A DNA stretch of 64,000 nucleotides from Plasmopara viticola (Eukaryota; Oomycota; Peronosporomycetes; Peronosporales; Peronosporaceae): NCBI GenBank assembly GCA_001695595.3, contig MBPM02000063.1:124001-188000 (forward strand), written 5' to 3'. Made by a program: the position numbers and the translations under genes. The notes beneath the pieces are model-generated. The model searched no databases and had not been told where the DNA came from. It saw only the letters and a list, made by a program, of their open reading frames with translations. Below, in pieces: positions 31,781 through 44,100 of the stretch. The stretch's first letter is position 1; every line of letters starts with the position of its first letter.

Positions 31781-32079
31781 TAAAGAAAGGTCGAAGTGAG
31801 CACTAGATGGTAGAATGCAAAGTGAATATATTTTAAGGTCCTTAGTTCGCAACTACATGCTACCTCTAAGCCAATGATTTATCTAAGCCAATCAGAACGA
31901 CTCACCATCCGGGCGCAATCATCTTACCATCCGGGCGCAATCATCTTCCCATCCCAAAGTCGATCTTTTGCCCATCTTGAACCCGTTCCTTCAAGGAGCA
32001 TCAACTGATTGCAGATACCGGTACTTACCGATAGGCAGTCGCTGGTCGAGGCGTCTTTTCGCCAGCATCTTCGACAACA
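31781..32079 (-). repeat. E7 5' LTR, A4 type
   Basis: The LTR starts TAAAGAAAGG where TGTTGAAAAGG is expected and ends CAACA at 32079. The PBS GGTTATGAGCCC complement lies at 31769-31780. It is closer to E9's 5' LTR (44162) than to E7's own 3' LTR. Confidence 0.75.
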
Positions 32080-33203
32080 GTAATGACCGCAACTTTCCTT
32101 CGAAACCGGTGCCCAACACGCGCTGTTAGCCACGACAAGTCGCCACATCAACTTTGGACTGGCAAAAAACCTCTTTTGTCCAATCTCAAAGTCTTTGGTT
32201 GCCATGCTTACGTACACATGCCGAAAGAAAACGATCCAAGTTTGATGCTTGTTCGGTGCGATGTCGGTTTCTTCGATACAGTGAGCACGAGAAAGCGTAT
32301 CGTCTTAAAACAATTGAAAGAGGTCGAGTGCTTGTGAGCCGAAACGCACAGTTCATGGAAGACACCTTTGACGGTGGAAAACTCGTCAAATATGGTTGTG
32401 ATGAAGTTGTTATTCAAGATGACGAATAACCACAGCAGGATGCAACACCGAATGACAAAACAGATCATGAAGTAGAAGACCCAGCGGAGAATTTTGACTT
32501 TTATGACCCGTTAGGCAAGCGACATCAGCGTGCGAAGTCGCTAGAACAACTTACAGAAGTTCCTCGGTCCAAGCGTTATAGTCACTGCCAAGGTCTTGCA
32601 GAGATGTCCGCTGCAGCCCAGGATTTCGAAGCTGCGTACATTGTTGATATAGTGGGGGAAATGCCGACATCGTTCAGTTCAGCAATGGAATCAAATGACG
32701 CAGCCAAGTGGAAGGAAGCGTGCGACCCGGAAATAGAATCACTACGCAAGAACAAGACCAGGACACTCGTGCCATTACCAAAAGGTCGCAAAGGTATAGG
32801 CGACAGATGGGTGTTTCGACTCAAGGAAAATCAAATCGGCGAAATTGAGCGGTACAAGGCGCGTTTGGTGGCCAAGAAATTTTCACAAAAGTATGGCGTC
32901 GACTATGAAGAAACATTTGCGCCAGTGGCCAAGTTCACTTCGATTCGAATTCTGCTTAGTCTGGCAGCCAAGTATAGCCTTATTGTCCATCAAATGGATG
33001 TCAAGACTGCGTTTTTGAATGGACTTCTTGATGAGGACATCTACATGACCCAGCCCGATGGATTTGTCGATAAAAAATGCCCGGATTTCGTTTGCAAGCT
33101 TGGGCGATCTCTTTACGGATTAAAGCAGTCGCCGCGTATGTGGAATAAAACTATTGACGACTTCATGCTTCGACTCAAGTTTTAAAAGAGCGTGTCCGAC
33201 CAC
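32080..33203 (+). pseudogene. E8, part 1: integrase C-terminal half to mid RT (A4)
   Basis: It begins at VMTATFLRNRCPTRAV, just after the integrase Glu region; the 5' part is missing. A 1-base loss near 32228 (PKEKRSKF) shifts the frame. TAA at 32427-32429 follows VIQDDE; the same stop is present in E9. RT is then open (32604-33182) with QMDVKTAFLNGLLDEDIY and [10 protein letters not shown] until TAA at 33183-33185 (AAA to TAA in RLKFKKS). It is cut at SDH by a solo LTR and continues at 33518. The segment duplicates E9 (41122 to about 42245) in inverted orientation. Confidence 0.88.
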
Positions 33204-33517
33204 TGTTGAGGATACGACTCTTGTCGAAGGTGTTGGCAGACAAACGCCTCGAACAGCGACTACATATCGGTAAGTACCGGTATCTGCAATCAGTTGATGA
33301 CTGACTGAGGGAGCGGGTTCGAGATGGGCAAAAGATCGATTTCGTGATGAGAAGATGATTGCGCCCGGATGGGAAGATGATTGCGCCCGGATGGTGAGTC
33401 ATTCTGATTGGCTTAGATAAATCATTGGCTTAGAGGTAGCATGTAGTTGCGAACTAAGGACCTTTTCAATATATTCACTTTGCATTCTACCAACTAGTGC
33501 ACACTCGAGCTTCTTCA
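33204..33517 (+). mobile_element. Solo A3 LTR in E8's RT
   Basis: This 314-bp LTR starts TGTTGAGGATACGAC and ends CTTCTTCA. The target duplication is ACCAC (33199-33203 and 33518-33522). Removing it restores SDHCIYLRRDG of RT. E11's 5' LTR sits at the same codon and orientation in E9, so this is probably the remnant of a complete A3 element lost by LTR-LTR recombination. Confidence 0.93.
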
Positions 33518-34619
33518 ACCACTGCATCTATTTAAGGCGTGACGGCAAAAACATGATCTTTATTGCGCTTTACGTCGACGATCTCATTCTTGCAAGTAAC
33601 AGCTCGACATTGCTACACGACACCAAGCAAGCGCTAAGTGATCGGTTCGAAATGACAGACATGGGCCAGCTCAAGTATTTTCTCGGCATGGAAATTGAAC
33701 AAGATTTTAAAGCTGGAAAGATGATCGTGAGGCAGTCCAAGTTTGCGGGTGATATCTAAAGAAGTTTAAAATGGATAACAGCAATCCTGTAAAGACGCCT
33801 CAGAAACCGGGTCTCAAGCTTACTAAGGCCATGTGCGAAGGAGGTTGCAAGCATCACGAAACCATGGCAAATGTTCCGTACCGAAATGCGGTCGGCTGTT
33901 TAATGTATTTGATGGTCGGCACACGCCCCGATCTTGCAGCAGCCGTTGGAACACTAAGTCAATTCGCGGCGGACCCGTGCCCTACTCATTGGCAGGCGCT
34001 CAAGAGAGTATTCCGATATATACAAGGTACACAGACTCATGGTATCGTGTTTCGAGCGGACAGCAACAAAAGGCTTCAAGGCTATTCGGATGCGGACTGG
34101 GCTGGTGACGTTGGCTCAAGAAAGAGTACAAGTGGATATGCATTCATGATGAACGGCGGATGCATTAGCTGGCGAAGCAAGAAACAGCGAACAGTTGCGT
34201 TGTCATCAACCGAGGCGGAATACATGGCGCTTTCTGAAGCTACCCAAGAAGCAGTTTGGCTCAAGTTCTTTCTGTGCGAAATCGGGGACATGGCTCATGA
34301 TGAAGCGGTCAAGATACTCGAAGATAATCAAGGATCGATTGCGTTGGCCAAGAATCCGGAGTTTCACAAGCGTACCAAGCATATCGACATACGTTATCAC
34401 TTTGTTCGCGAAAAGGTTGAAGACGGCCAAACTTTGCTTGAGTACATTTCAACATCGGACATGCTGGCCGACCTCATGACCAAGCCGATATCTGCACCAC
34501 AATTTGCTATGCTTCGAAGCCGACTTGGCATACAAGGACAAAAGGCTGTCGAGTCGAGTGGGAGTGTTGTCGAAGATACTGACAAAGAAACGCCTCGACC
34601 AGCGCCTGCATATCGGTAA
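33518..34619 (+). pseudogene. E8, part 2: RT end and RNase H
   Basis: This continues RT with MIFIALYVDDLILAS and FLGMEIEQD. A small deletion near 33758 (GDI then stop) breaks the frame in the segment read in E3 and E7 as AKDILTKFGM; the frame recovers at MDNSNPVKTPQKPG. RNase H is then complete to the stop at 34617-34619: [42 protein letters not shown]. The polypurine tract GAGTGGGAG lies at 34556-34564 and the last codons (VVEDTDKETPRPAPAYR) are inside the LTR. Confidence 0.9.
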
Positions 34620-34761
34620 GTACCGGTATCTGCAATCAGTTGATGACTGCTTGAAGGTGCGGGTTCAAGATGGGCAAAAGACCGACTTTGGGATGGGAAG
34701 ATGATTGCGCCCGGATGGTAAGTCGTTCTGAATGGCTTAGATAAATCATTGGCTTAGAGGT
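34565..34761 (+). repeat. E8 3' LTR (A4), cut by E10
   Basis: The first 197 bases of the LTR (TGTTGTCGAAGATACTG...) end at GGCTTAGAGGT, where family-B element E10 begins. The missing part, expected AGCATGTAG onward, is not found on the other side of E10. Confidence 0.85.
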
Positions 34762-35036
34762 TGTTGGAAGTGGCGACGGATTGAGGCTTGAAAAAGGCGA
34801 GGCGAAGGGAGTTCTTGATCGATTGACCAAGAAGACACTTGAGCTGTAGATGGGAGATTCGAAAGTGATTGATTTATCGCAGCTAATTCCTACTGCCTGA
34901 TTTATATGTGTACACATATAAATCATGTGGGTCTTCCAATCAACCTACTCGTCTAATCATATCTAAGGTAATTACCGTAAAAACTATCCGTAAGAACTCA
35001 CCCTTTAAGTTCGGATTGTACCGGTAACCCTCAATA
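34762..35036 (-). repeat. E10 3' LTR (B)
   Basis: 275 bp with CTCAATA at its right edge followed by the polypurine complement CGCCCCCTC; the 28-bp palindrome is intact. Confidence 0.9.
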
Positions 35037-35043
35037 CGCCCCC

Positions 35044-37500
35044 TCAATGCGAACTTCCATGAATGCCGAGAGCCGCCGTTAAGTCCTTGTGGCGTGGCCC
35101 TGATAGTCCCTTGGTCATAATGTCTGCCAGCATGATCGTCGTCTCACAGTACTTGAGCTTGACTTCTCCGCGCTTGACCTCATCACGGATATGATGGTAC
35201 TTTATGTCGATGTGTTTTGCGCGACCATGGTTCACCGGGTTCTTGGTCATCTTGATGCATGATTGATTGTCCTCGAGAATGACGAGTTCCGGTCCTGCAT
35301 CGTTGGCCGTCATCATGATCTCGCATAGTAGACGATGAATCCACTTGTCTTCTTGTATGGCCAGACTCAGCGCGATGTATTCGGCTTCGCTCGTTGACAG
35401 CGACACACTTGCATGTTTCTTGCTTCCCCAGCTGATGGGTGCACCAAGCACCATAAAAACGTAGCCCGACGTTGACTTGCGATCCGCGTGGTCACCAGCC
35501 CAATCCGCGTCGGAGTAACCTCGGAAGTCGATTTCGCCGCTTGGTTGATAGCGTAGTCCGTGCGACTTGGTGCCTTGAAGGTAGCGGAAAATACGCTTGA
35601 CGGCAGTCCAATGTTCTTGTTGCGAGTTCTCCATGAACCGCGACACATAGCCCACGGCGTATGCAATATCCGGGCGCGTCGCTGTCATCAAGTGCATCAA
35701 AGCACCCACTGCTTCCCGAAACGGAGCATCCACCTTGGTTGCACTCTTGCTTGGCAATAGTTGAGTGCTCAAGTCGACCGGGCTGACAGTGGCCTTACAG
35801 TCATTCATCCCAAAACGCTTGAGAATGTCATTGATGTAGCGTCGCTGGCACATGATAACACCGCCGTTGGGTTCATCCACCAACTCGATGCCCAGCACAA
35901 ATGTGCACTTGCCACTGTCCGTCATCTCGAAACGCGTCTTGAAGTCGCATTTCGTCTGCTCGATCAGGTCTCGTGAGCTGCCTGTGACCAAAACATCGTC
36001 CACGTAGACCAGGACCAGCACGCAGTGACCGTTCACCAACTTGATGTACAGACATGGGTCGAAGTCCGAAACTTGAAAATCAATCGAGCACACGAACTCG
36101 TCGAAAGTCTCATTCCAGACGCGCGAGGCTTGCTTGAGACCGTAGATCGCTTTCACCAGTTCAAGGCAGTTGAAGTCGCCATCCATTTCGACGCCTTCAG
36201 GAATGACGCAGAACACTTTCTCCTTCATCACACCGTACAGGAACGCTGTCACAACATCGAGTTGGTCCATAGGCCAGTCGAATTGCTTGGTGACTGCGAC
36301 AATCATTCGTAAAGTCGCGTACTTGACGACCGGTGAGAACATCTCCATGTAGTCGATCCCGTATTTCTGCTTGAATCCTTTAGCAACGAGGCGCGCCTTG
36401 AATTTCTCGTTCGAGCCATCCGCCTTTCGCTTGATCTTGAATACCCATTTGGTATCAATGGCGCGTTGGTTGGTCGGCAACTTGGCAGCACGAAAGACTC
36501 CGCGAAGACGCATCGACTCCAGCTCGGCTTGAATGGCCTTGCACCAGTGCACTTGGTCTGGTCCATTGACTGCATCTCGAAAAGTTGCAGGCTCAGCCAG
36601 ATCGCTTGCTTCGACCGCGTTGGCACTGGCTCGCCAAAATGTTGGCGGCGTAGAATCATCATCTTGATCACTAGTCCCTTTTTCTTCCTCGTCAATCAGT
36701 ACATCCCGCGTCCTTGATCGACTTCTCCGGTGGTGGTCGTGTTCATTGTCCGGCGCACTTAATTCTTCCAGTCCTCTTTGACGATGACCCGAGCGTACGA
36801 CATTCGTGTCCTGTCGTGATTTACGCTTGCCAGTCTGCTTGTAGTTGATTTGACGCACGCTGTCCTCGTTTATCTCAAGCAAATCGAGGTCCAGCACCGC
36901 ATCCTCCAGGTCTTCATGTTGTGAGTCCGCCGAAAGTCCAAAGCTTGATTCATCAAAGTTGACGTCCCGACTGATGACTATTTGTCCGGCCTCGGTGTCG
37001 AATACTCGATACGCGTTGGAGACTTCTTCGTACCCAATGAACAGTCCGACACGAGCCTTGGAGTCCCACTTAAGGCGCTTTTCACTTGGGGTCAGGATGT
37101 GTGCTCGACACCCAAACACGCGCATGTGTTTGACGCTTGGCTTGGAATTGTGCACGATTTCGTACGGTGTCATGTGGGGAATCTTGGGCGATGGCAGTCG
37201 GTTCTTCACGTAGATCGCTGTCATTGCTGCTTCGGCCCAGAAATACTTGTCCAGTTTTGCATGATGCAGCAGACTCCGGCCGATGGTGACAATTGTTCTG
37301 ATGGCCCGTTCTGCCGTCCCGTTGGTCTGATGCGCATACGGGACGGTGACCTGTTGCTCGATGCATTCACCTTCGTAGAACATCTTGAGAGAGTTGGCAG
37401 CGAATTCTCGAGCTCCATCGTGGCGAACAAACTTGACCCTCTTCTCGAAATGGTGCTGAATTTTGACGATGAAGTTCTGGATGCAGTCTTCACTCGCAAA
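35044..37500 (-). pseudogene. E10 pol: integrase, RT, RNase H
   Basis: It is open from about 37490 to the stop at 35044. Integrase keeps RHDGAREF and [11 protein letters not shown] is complete with QLDVVTAFL and YVDDVLVTG, and RNase H reads [32 protein letters not shown], ending ALGIHGSSH. Upstream, a 13-base deletion near 37493 (SKSESED segment) and TAA at 37656-37658 (Gln of MVQKPF) cut it from gag. Pol itself is nearly as well kept as in E4. Confidence 0.88.
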
Positions 37501-37673
37501 CAGAATCCCTTCATGCAGCCACTTGCTTCGTCCACGATCAATAGCAGATATCTGCTGCCACCAATCGACGCTTGTTCCATGGGGCCACAGATGTCAAAGT
37601 GAAGAAGCTCGAAGGTGTCGTAGCAGCGCTTGTCACGGTTGCTTGGGAATGGTTTTTAGACCATCTTTCCTTG

Positions 37674-39068
37674 TTAACAGCCGAGACACACGCTTGATCC
37701 ACTTGACTTCGCAGGCATGGTCGCATCCTTGATCATGCCACTTGTGATCATTTTTCGAAGAACATCTAGTGGCGCATGACCCATGCGTGCATGTAGATCA
37801 GCAGCTCTGGAGCTCGTCACCATGTTTGCAGATCTTTGCGGTGTCCAAAGCCAGTATAGTCCATCAGCGAGGTCCGCCGTTGCCACTACTTGAGTCGAGT
37901 TCTTGCATGCTACATGCATTTTGGAACCGTCGAACACCACTCGAAATTTGCCGGTCTTGTTTATCTGCGGCACCGACAGCAGATTCTTGTTCATATTCGG
38001 CACGAACAACGCATTCTTGATCTCGATGTCTTGTTCATCGCCATTGGGTAGAACCACCCGTTCGATGATGGTTCCCACACCCTTGATTGCAGCTTTCCTG
38101 CCATCAGCCACCGAAAAATCGCCTCCATCTTGTTCGTTGAGGCTTGTAAACTTGGCCTTGTCGTTGCAGATGTGGTGCGTTGCGCCGCTGTCGACCGCCC
38201 ACATCCCTGGCATACTCTTGCCCGTTGATAGTCCACATTCAAGCGAAATTGCGAAGGCGACTCGAGCATGGTATTCGTAGTTGTCGTCGTTGCGCCATTG
38301 GACATTGTTGGCCCCTCGTCCACGACCATTGCCGCCGCGTCTTGGCCCTCTGTTTTCAGCTGTCTGCCTGGTCCAGCACCGATCCACCGAGTGCCCCAGT
38401 TTTCCGCAATACGTGCATTGGTGCGGCTCACGTTCGGCACTGAACGCTTTCGCAGCGTCTTCAGTCTTCACCACCGTAGCCTTCGCACCTTGCCTCTTGA
38501 TATGCTCGTTCGTCAGTACTCTCACGACGTCCCGCGATCGAAGCTCGTTGCTGCTCATCTCCAAGTTGAGAACGACGTTCTCGAAGCTCTTGGGCAGACT
38601 GCGCAGCAAACAGATCGCAACGTCCTCGTCCTCCATCTTGGTGCCGATGCTGCTTAGCTTGGCCGCGATGTTGAGGACCTCATTGCAATGATGCAACACA
38701 TTGCCGCCTTCCGCCATCTCCATGCTGAATAGCTGGCGCTTCAAGTAGATACGCCCAGCCTTCTGCGACCCGCCGTAGAGTGTCTTGATGCGTGTCCACG
38801 CCACCCATGCTTCCTCACAGTCGTCAACCACATGATGGTAGTCCGCGTCCATATGCAGGAGCAAAAGACCGAAAGCGACGTTGCTCGACTTGACGTAGTC
38901 GTCCGAAGCTCGAGGATCCGTAAACGTCGGTGTCACTTCACGGTTCACGACATGCCAGACTGACTTGGTCAGGAACACGCCACGCATGTAGCGGTTCCAA
39001 GTCGCGTAGTTGTCTCCATTGAATTTGTCAATGGAGATCTTGGCCGTGGAATCTTGCGAAGAGGACAT
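37674..39068 (-). pseudogene. E10 gag-protease and integrase start
   Basis: It starts at [14 protein letters not shown] (39068); the PBS ATG is destroyed (GCTTTAGAGCC). Gag, knuckle [14 protein letters not shown], protease DSGATHHIC and the first HHCC residues are open. The stop TAA at 37674-37676 falls directly after CLGC. Gag and protease could be made from this frame alone. Confidence 0.87.
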
Positions 39069-39087
39069 GGCGCTTAGGCTCTAAAGC

Positions 39088-39362
39088 TGTTGGAAGTGGC
39101 GACGATGTGAGGCTTGAAAAAGGCGAGGCGAAGAGAGTTCTTGATCGATTGACCAAGAAGACACTTGAGCTGTAGATGGGAGATTCGAAAGTGATTGATT
39201 TATCGGAGCTTATTCCTACTGCCTAATTTATATGTGTACACATATAAATCATGTGGGTCTTCCAATCAACCTACTCGTCTATTCATATCTAAGGTAATTA
39301 CCGTAAAAACTATCCGTAAGAACTCACACTTTAAGTTCGGATTGTACCGGTAACCCTCAATA
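39088..39362 (-). repeat. E10 5' LTR (B)
   Basis: This 275-bp LTR shows several differences from the 34762 copy, for example GACGATGTG and CCTAATTT, the latter breaking the palindrome. E10 is therefore older than E4, whose pair I read as identical. Confidence 0.88.
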
Positions 39363-40808
39363 CAGCTCCCACTTGTTAACAGACTTCAGGTCAATACCTG
39401 ATCCACAGCCTTTTGCAACAATAGTCGAAAGACCACCGTGACTAATGTGACCTAGGTGAAGGTGCCAGAGGTACGACGTGGTGTCCCCATGGCATCCCAA
39501 CGAGCTAGTCAAATTGTCCTCGTCTTCAATAATTGGCTTCATGCAGAGCTTGAACAGCCCCTTTCCCTCACGAGCGCCCAACTTCCAGCGAAGACCTTTC
39601 GCTTCAGCAAAGCAGCCGTCGTGCTCAGACGTGACTGGGCCAACATCCTTTGTACAGCGTCCAACGGAGAATAAATTGCGCGAAAGCTTTGGAATGTGCC
39701 AAACCGAAGTGAGAACACCCTTCTTCATTCCGCGAGGCGTAAACATCGACATAACGATGTCACCCGACCCCACAGCTTGAACCACGCCATCATCCGCGAG
39801 ATGCACATCCACTGGGTCAATTCTCTTGTAGTTTTTCATGTACTCTTTCGAGTATGTCATGTGTTGAGTGGCCCCCGAGTCAACTAGCCACACACAGCTC
39901 GACTTGGTGGGATAGGCAGCTTCACCAACCGAGAAAAGATAGTCGCCAGAGTCGTCATCGTTACTCTGCGCGACACTAGCACGCTGCGGTCGCTGTCGTT
40001 CCGCATTGTCACGAATTCAAGCCGGGCACTTGGCAATCCAATGCCCATGCTCTCCACAATAGTGGCAAGTAATGCTTGCCTTCACTGACGCTTGTCGTCC
40101 CTTGCGTCGTCCATTGTCCGCCATTGCAAATGCTTGACCTTGGGTGTGCGCGGCTCCATCGACGCCGCCTCCTTGCTCTTTGCGCTTTAAGTCTTCGTGT
40201 AGCAGCCGAGACGTGACGAGTTCCCACGATAAAGAGTCGGCTCTTGACTCGAGTGCCGTGATAAGAAACGCGTACGACTCGCTGAGACTTGCCAATAACG
40301 TGATCACAAGGTCGTCCTCGCTAACCGGAGCACCCACAGCGTCGAGCTGCTCCGCCAGCGTCTTCATCTTGTTAATGTGCGCGAGCACATCTTCCCCTTC
40401 ATCCATCTTGGCCGTGAAGAAGCAGCGACGAAGAAAGAGCTTATTCGCAAGGCTCTTCTTCTCGAAATGTCCCTCTAGCCGCCACCATGCATCGTGTGCA
40501 CCACTCGCCGAACGAACCAACGGCAGCTGCGAGTCCTCCATCGCAATACAGATGATCGCGAGCGCCTTCCTCGACTTGCGCTTGAACGTGTTCTGGTCCA
40601 GCGCAGTAGTCAGGTGTTCCAGCTTGATCTCCCCGCTCACCACTTCCCACAAGTCACGCTCCTCCAACACCATCTGCATTTTAAACTTCCAAGTGCGGAA
40701 GTTCGTTCCATCGAACTTGTTGATGCGGTTGGTGGTGGAGGCGTCCATGGCAAGGGCGAAGTCGGTGCCGGAGTCAGGGAAGACGGAGCTTGGGCTCGAC
40801 GAGCTCGA
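39363..40808 (-). pseudogene. E11: A3 gag-protease and integrase start
   Basis: Gag from MDASTTNRINKFDG (ATG near 40749) through knuckle CHYCGEHGHWIAKC and protease VDSGATQHM to the HHCC region, cut at NKWELY by E10. The frame is interrupted once, by TGA at 40017-40019 (CGA to TGA in CPARIRD). The site where other families have GGTTATGAGCCC reads GCTCGTCGAGCCC here, so the PBS and its ATG are altered and a run of serine codons precedes the gag start. E11 was inserted in E9's RT at ACCAC. Confidence 0.88.
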
Positions 40809-41121
40809 TGAAGAAGCTCGAGTGTGCACTAGTTGGTAAAATGCAAAGTGAACATATTCAAAGATCCTTAGTTCGCAACTACATGCTACCTCTAAGCCAA
40901 TGATTTATCTAAGCCAATCAGAACGACTTACCATCCGGGCACAATCATCTTCTCATCCGGGCGCAATCATCTTCCCATCCCGAAACCGATCTTTTGCCCA
41001 TCTTGAACCCGCTCCCTCAGTCAGTCATCAACTGATTGCAGATACCGGTACTTACCGATATGTAGTCGCTGTTCGAGGCGTTTGTCTGCCAACATCTTCG
41101 ACAAGAGTCGTATCCTCAACA
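40809..41121 (-). repeat. E11 5' LTR (A3)
   Basis: 313 bp, TGAAGAAGC to CAACA on the + strand. The base after it begins GTGGT, the complement of the ACCAC target site also used by the solo LTR at 33204. Confidence 0.9.
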
Positions 41122-44100
41122 GTGGTCGGACACGCTCTTTTTGAACTTGAGTCGAAGCATGAAGTCGTCAAAAGTTTTATTCCACATACGCGGCGACTGC
41201 TTTAATCCGTAAAGAGATCGCCCAAGCTTGCAAACGAAATCCGGGCATTTGTTATCGACAAATCCATCGGGCTGGGTCATGTAGATGTCCTCATCAAGAA
41301 GTCCATCCAAAAACGCAGTCTTGACATCCATTTGGTGGACGATAAGGCTGTACTTGGCTGCCAGACTAAGCAGAATTCGAATCGAAGTGAACTTGGCCAC
41401 TGGCGCAAATGTTTCTTCATAGTCGACGCCATACTTTTGTGAAAATCCCTTGGCCACCAAACGCGCCTTGTACCGCTTAATTTCGCCGATTTGATTTTCC
41501 TTGAGTCGAAACACCCATCTGTTGCCTATACCTTTGCGACCTTTTGGTAATGGCACGAGTGTCCAGGTCTTGTTCTTGCGTAGTGATTCTATTTCCGGGT
41601 CGCACGCTTCCTTCCACTTGGCTGCGTCATTTGATTCCATTGCTGAACTGAACGATGTCGGCATTTCCCCCACTATATCAACAATGTACGCAGCTTCGAA
41701 ATCCTGGGCTGCAGCGGACATCTCTGCAAGACCTTGGCAGTGACTATAACGCTTGGACCGAGGAACTTCTGTAAGTTGTTCTAGCGACTTCGCACGCTGG
41801 TGTCGCTTGCCTAACGGGTCATAAAAGTCAAAATTCTCCGCTGGGTCTTCTACTTCATGATCTGTTTCGTCATTCGGTGTTGCATCCTGCTGTGGTTATT
41901 CGTCATCTTGAATAACAACTTCATCACAACCATATTTGACGAGTTTCCACCGCCAAAGGTGTCTTCCATGAACTGTGCGTTTCGGCTCACAAGAATTCGA
42001 CCGCTTTCAATTGTTTCAAGACGATACGCTTTCTCGTGCTCACTGTATCGAAGAAACCGACATCGCACCGAACAAGCATCAAACTTGGATCGTTTTTCTT
42101 TCGGCATGTGTACGTAAGCATGGCAACCAAAGACTCTGAGATTGGACAAAAGAGGTTTTTTGCCGGTCCAAAGTTGATGTGGCGACTTGTCGTGGCTAAC
42201 AGCGCGTGTTGGGCACCGGTTTCGAAGGAAAGTTGCGGTCATCACAGCCTCACCCCAATATGCTTTATTGAGACTAGCATGCTCAAGCATACACCGAGCA
42301 CAATCAACCAAAGTTCGGCTCATGCGCTCGGCAACACCATTAAGCTGAGGGGTGTATGAAGGCGTGAATTTTTGCACAATGCCACGGTCAGCACAAAACT
42401 TGGCCAACGCTCCTGACGTGTATTCGCCACCGTTGTCGCTTCGAAGCACCTTGACTCGCTTATTCTTCTGCTTTTCAGCGTAAGCAACGAACTAAGCGAA
42501 CTTGTCAGCCACTTCCGATTTATTTCGAAGCAGGTCAACTGCACAGAAGTGCGACTTGTCATCTATGAAAGTGACAAAATATCGCTTGCCACTGTGTGTT
42601 GGGGTCCGCATTGGACCACATACATCACTGTGAATGACATCAAGCACATCTTTTGCTCGGTTGGGCGACAACTTCATGTATGTTGCTTGGGTTTGCTTTC
42701 CCAATGCGCACCCATCACAAAGCTCCCACTTCTTTATTGACGGAATGTCAATGCCAGTGCCGTAACCCTTTTTTGACGATGGCTTCTAGGCCGCCATGGC
42801 CAATATGACCAAGTCGAAGATGCCAGAGGTACGAATTGGTGTCCCCAACGCAGCCTTTCGAGCTTGCCATATTGACCTCGTCTGTCTTAAGTGGCGTCAT
42901 GCAAAGCCTAAATAAGCCTTTGCCTTGACGTTCACCAAGTTTCCACCGAATCCCTTTTGCTTGAGCAAGGCAGCCATCGGTTTCGAACGTGACTGGACCC
43001 ACGTCTTTCGTAAAGCGTCCAACCGAAAATAAGTTTCGCGTTAGCTTCGGGATATGCCACACGTACGTGAGAACTCCTTTTTTCACTCCACGCGAAGTCG
43101 TCATCGACATTGTAATGTCACCAGTTCCAATTTCCTGAACGACACCGTCGTCGGCAAGATGGACATCAACTGGTGCGATCTTGGTATAGTTTTTCATGAA
43201 GTCACTCGTGAAGGTCATATGCTGCGTCGCACCTGAGTCGACCAGCCACACGTTACTCGTCTTGACGGCTTACACGCTGCCGCCAACTGAAAATAGGTAG
43301 TCACCAGAGTCTTCTTCACTTTGTGCTACGTGAGCTCGTTGCGGCTTCTGCCGCTCCGCGTTCTCGCGGATTCGCACCGGGCACTTAGCGATCCAATGTC
43401 CGTGCTCCCCACAGTGGTGACATGCGCTTGTCTTAGCAGGAGCTTGCCGTCCCTTGCGCCGTCCGTTGTCGCTTGTCATAAACGCTTGAACTTGGCCTGG
43501 TGCGCCGCCTTCAGTGCTACGGCCTTGTTCTTTGCGCTTCATGTCCTCATGCAAAAGCCGCGACGTCACCAGCTCCCACGTGAGTGAGTCGGCTCTAGTT
43601 TCCAACGCCGTGATAAGAAATTGGTATGACTCGCCAAGGCTTGCAAGAAGTGTGATCACCAAGTCGTCCTCGCTGACCGGAGCGCCCACCGCGTCTAGCT
43701 GCTCCGCCAGCGTTTTGATATTGTTGATGTGCTGCAACACATCATCACCTTCGTCCATCATTGTCGTAAATAAGCGTCGAGTAAGAAAGAGCTTGTTTGC
43801 TAAACTCTTCTTCTCGAAGTGCCCTTCTAGACGCGACCATGCATCCTGCGCACCTTTCGCCGACCGTACCAATGGTAGCTGAGAGTCCTCCATGGCAAGG
43901 CAGATGATGGCCATAGCCTTGCGGGACTTGCGCTTGTACGTGCTTTGATCCAACTGCGTAAGACAGTGCTCGTACTTGATCTCACCGCTCGTGACCTCCC
44001 ACAGATCGCGCTCTTCCAGCACCATTTGCATCTTGAACTTTTACGTATGGAAGTTCGTTCCGTCGAACTATTTGATACGCGAGGGTGCAGCGGCGTCCAT

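Larger units (their letters stand above)
27343..32079 (-). mobile_element. E7: hybrid family A element with unlike LTRs
   Basis: The left (3') LTR is A1, 334 bp. The internal region is A1-like. The right (5') LTR is an A4-type, about 299 bp, with CCCAAAGTCG and CCTTCAAG variants seen in E8 and E9. Flanks do not match (TTTTG left, GTAAT right). The left neighbour is E6 and the right neighbour is E8. The simplest reading is recombination between two elements rather than one clean insertion. Confidence 0.75.
34762..39362 (-). mobile_element. E10: family-B element with non-matching flanks
   Basis: This 4.6-kb element has two 275-bp B LTRs (34762-35036 and 39088-39362). The left flank GAGGT belongs to E8's LTR and the right flank CAGCT to E11's integrase. 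No target duplication is present. It is probably the product of recombination between two B insertions with loss of the DNA between them. Confidence 0.85.

Noticed and set aside
34639..34926. Short frames in B LTRs beginning MIYMCTHINQAVG, repeated at every LTR.
   Set aside because: They lie across the palindrome and LTR only, on the element's sense strand upstream of gag, with no recognisable domain. I treat them as LTR sequence rather than genes.
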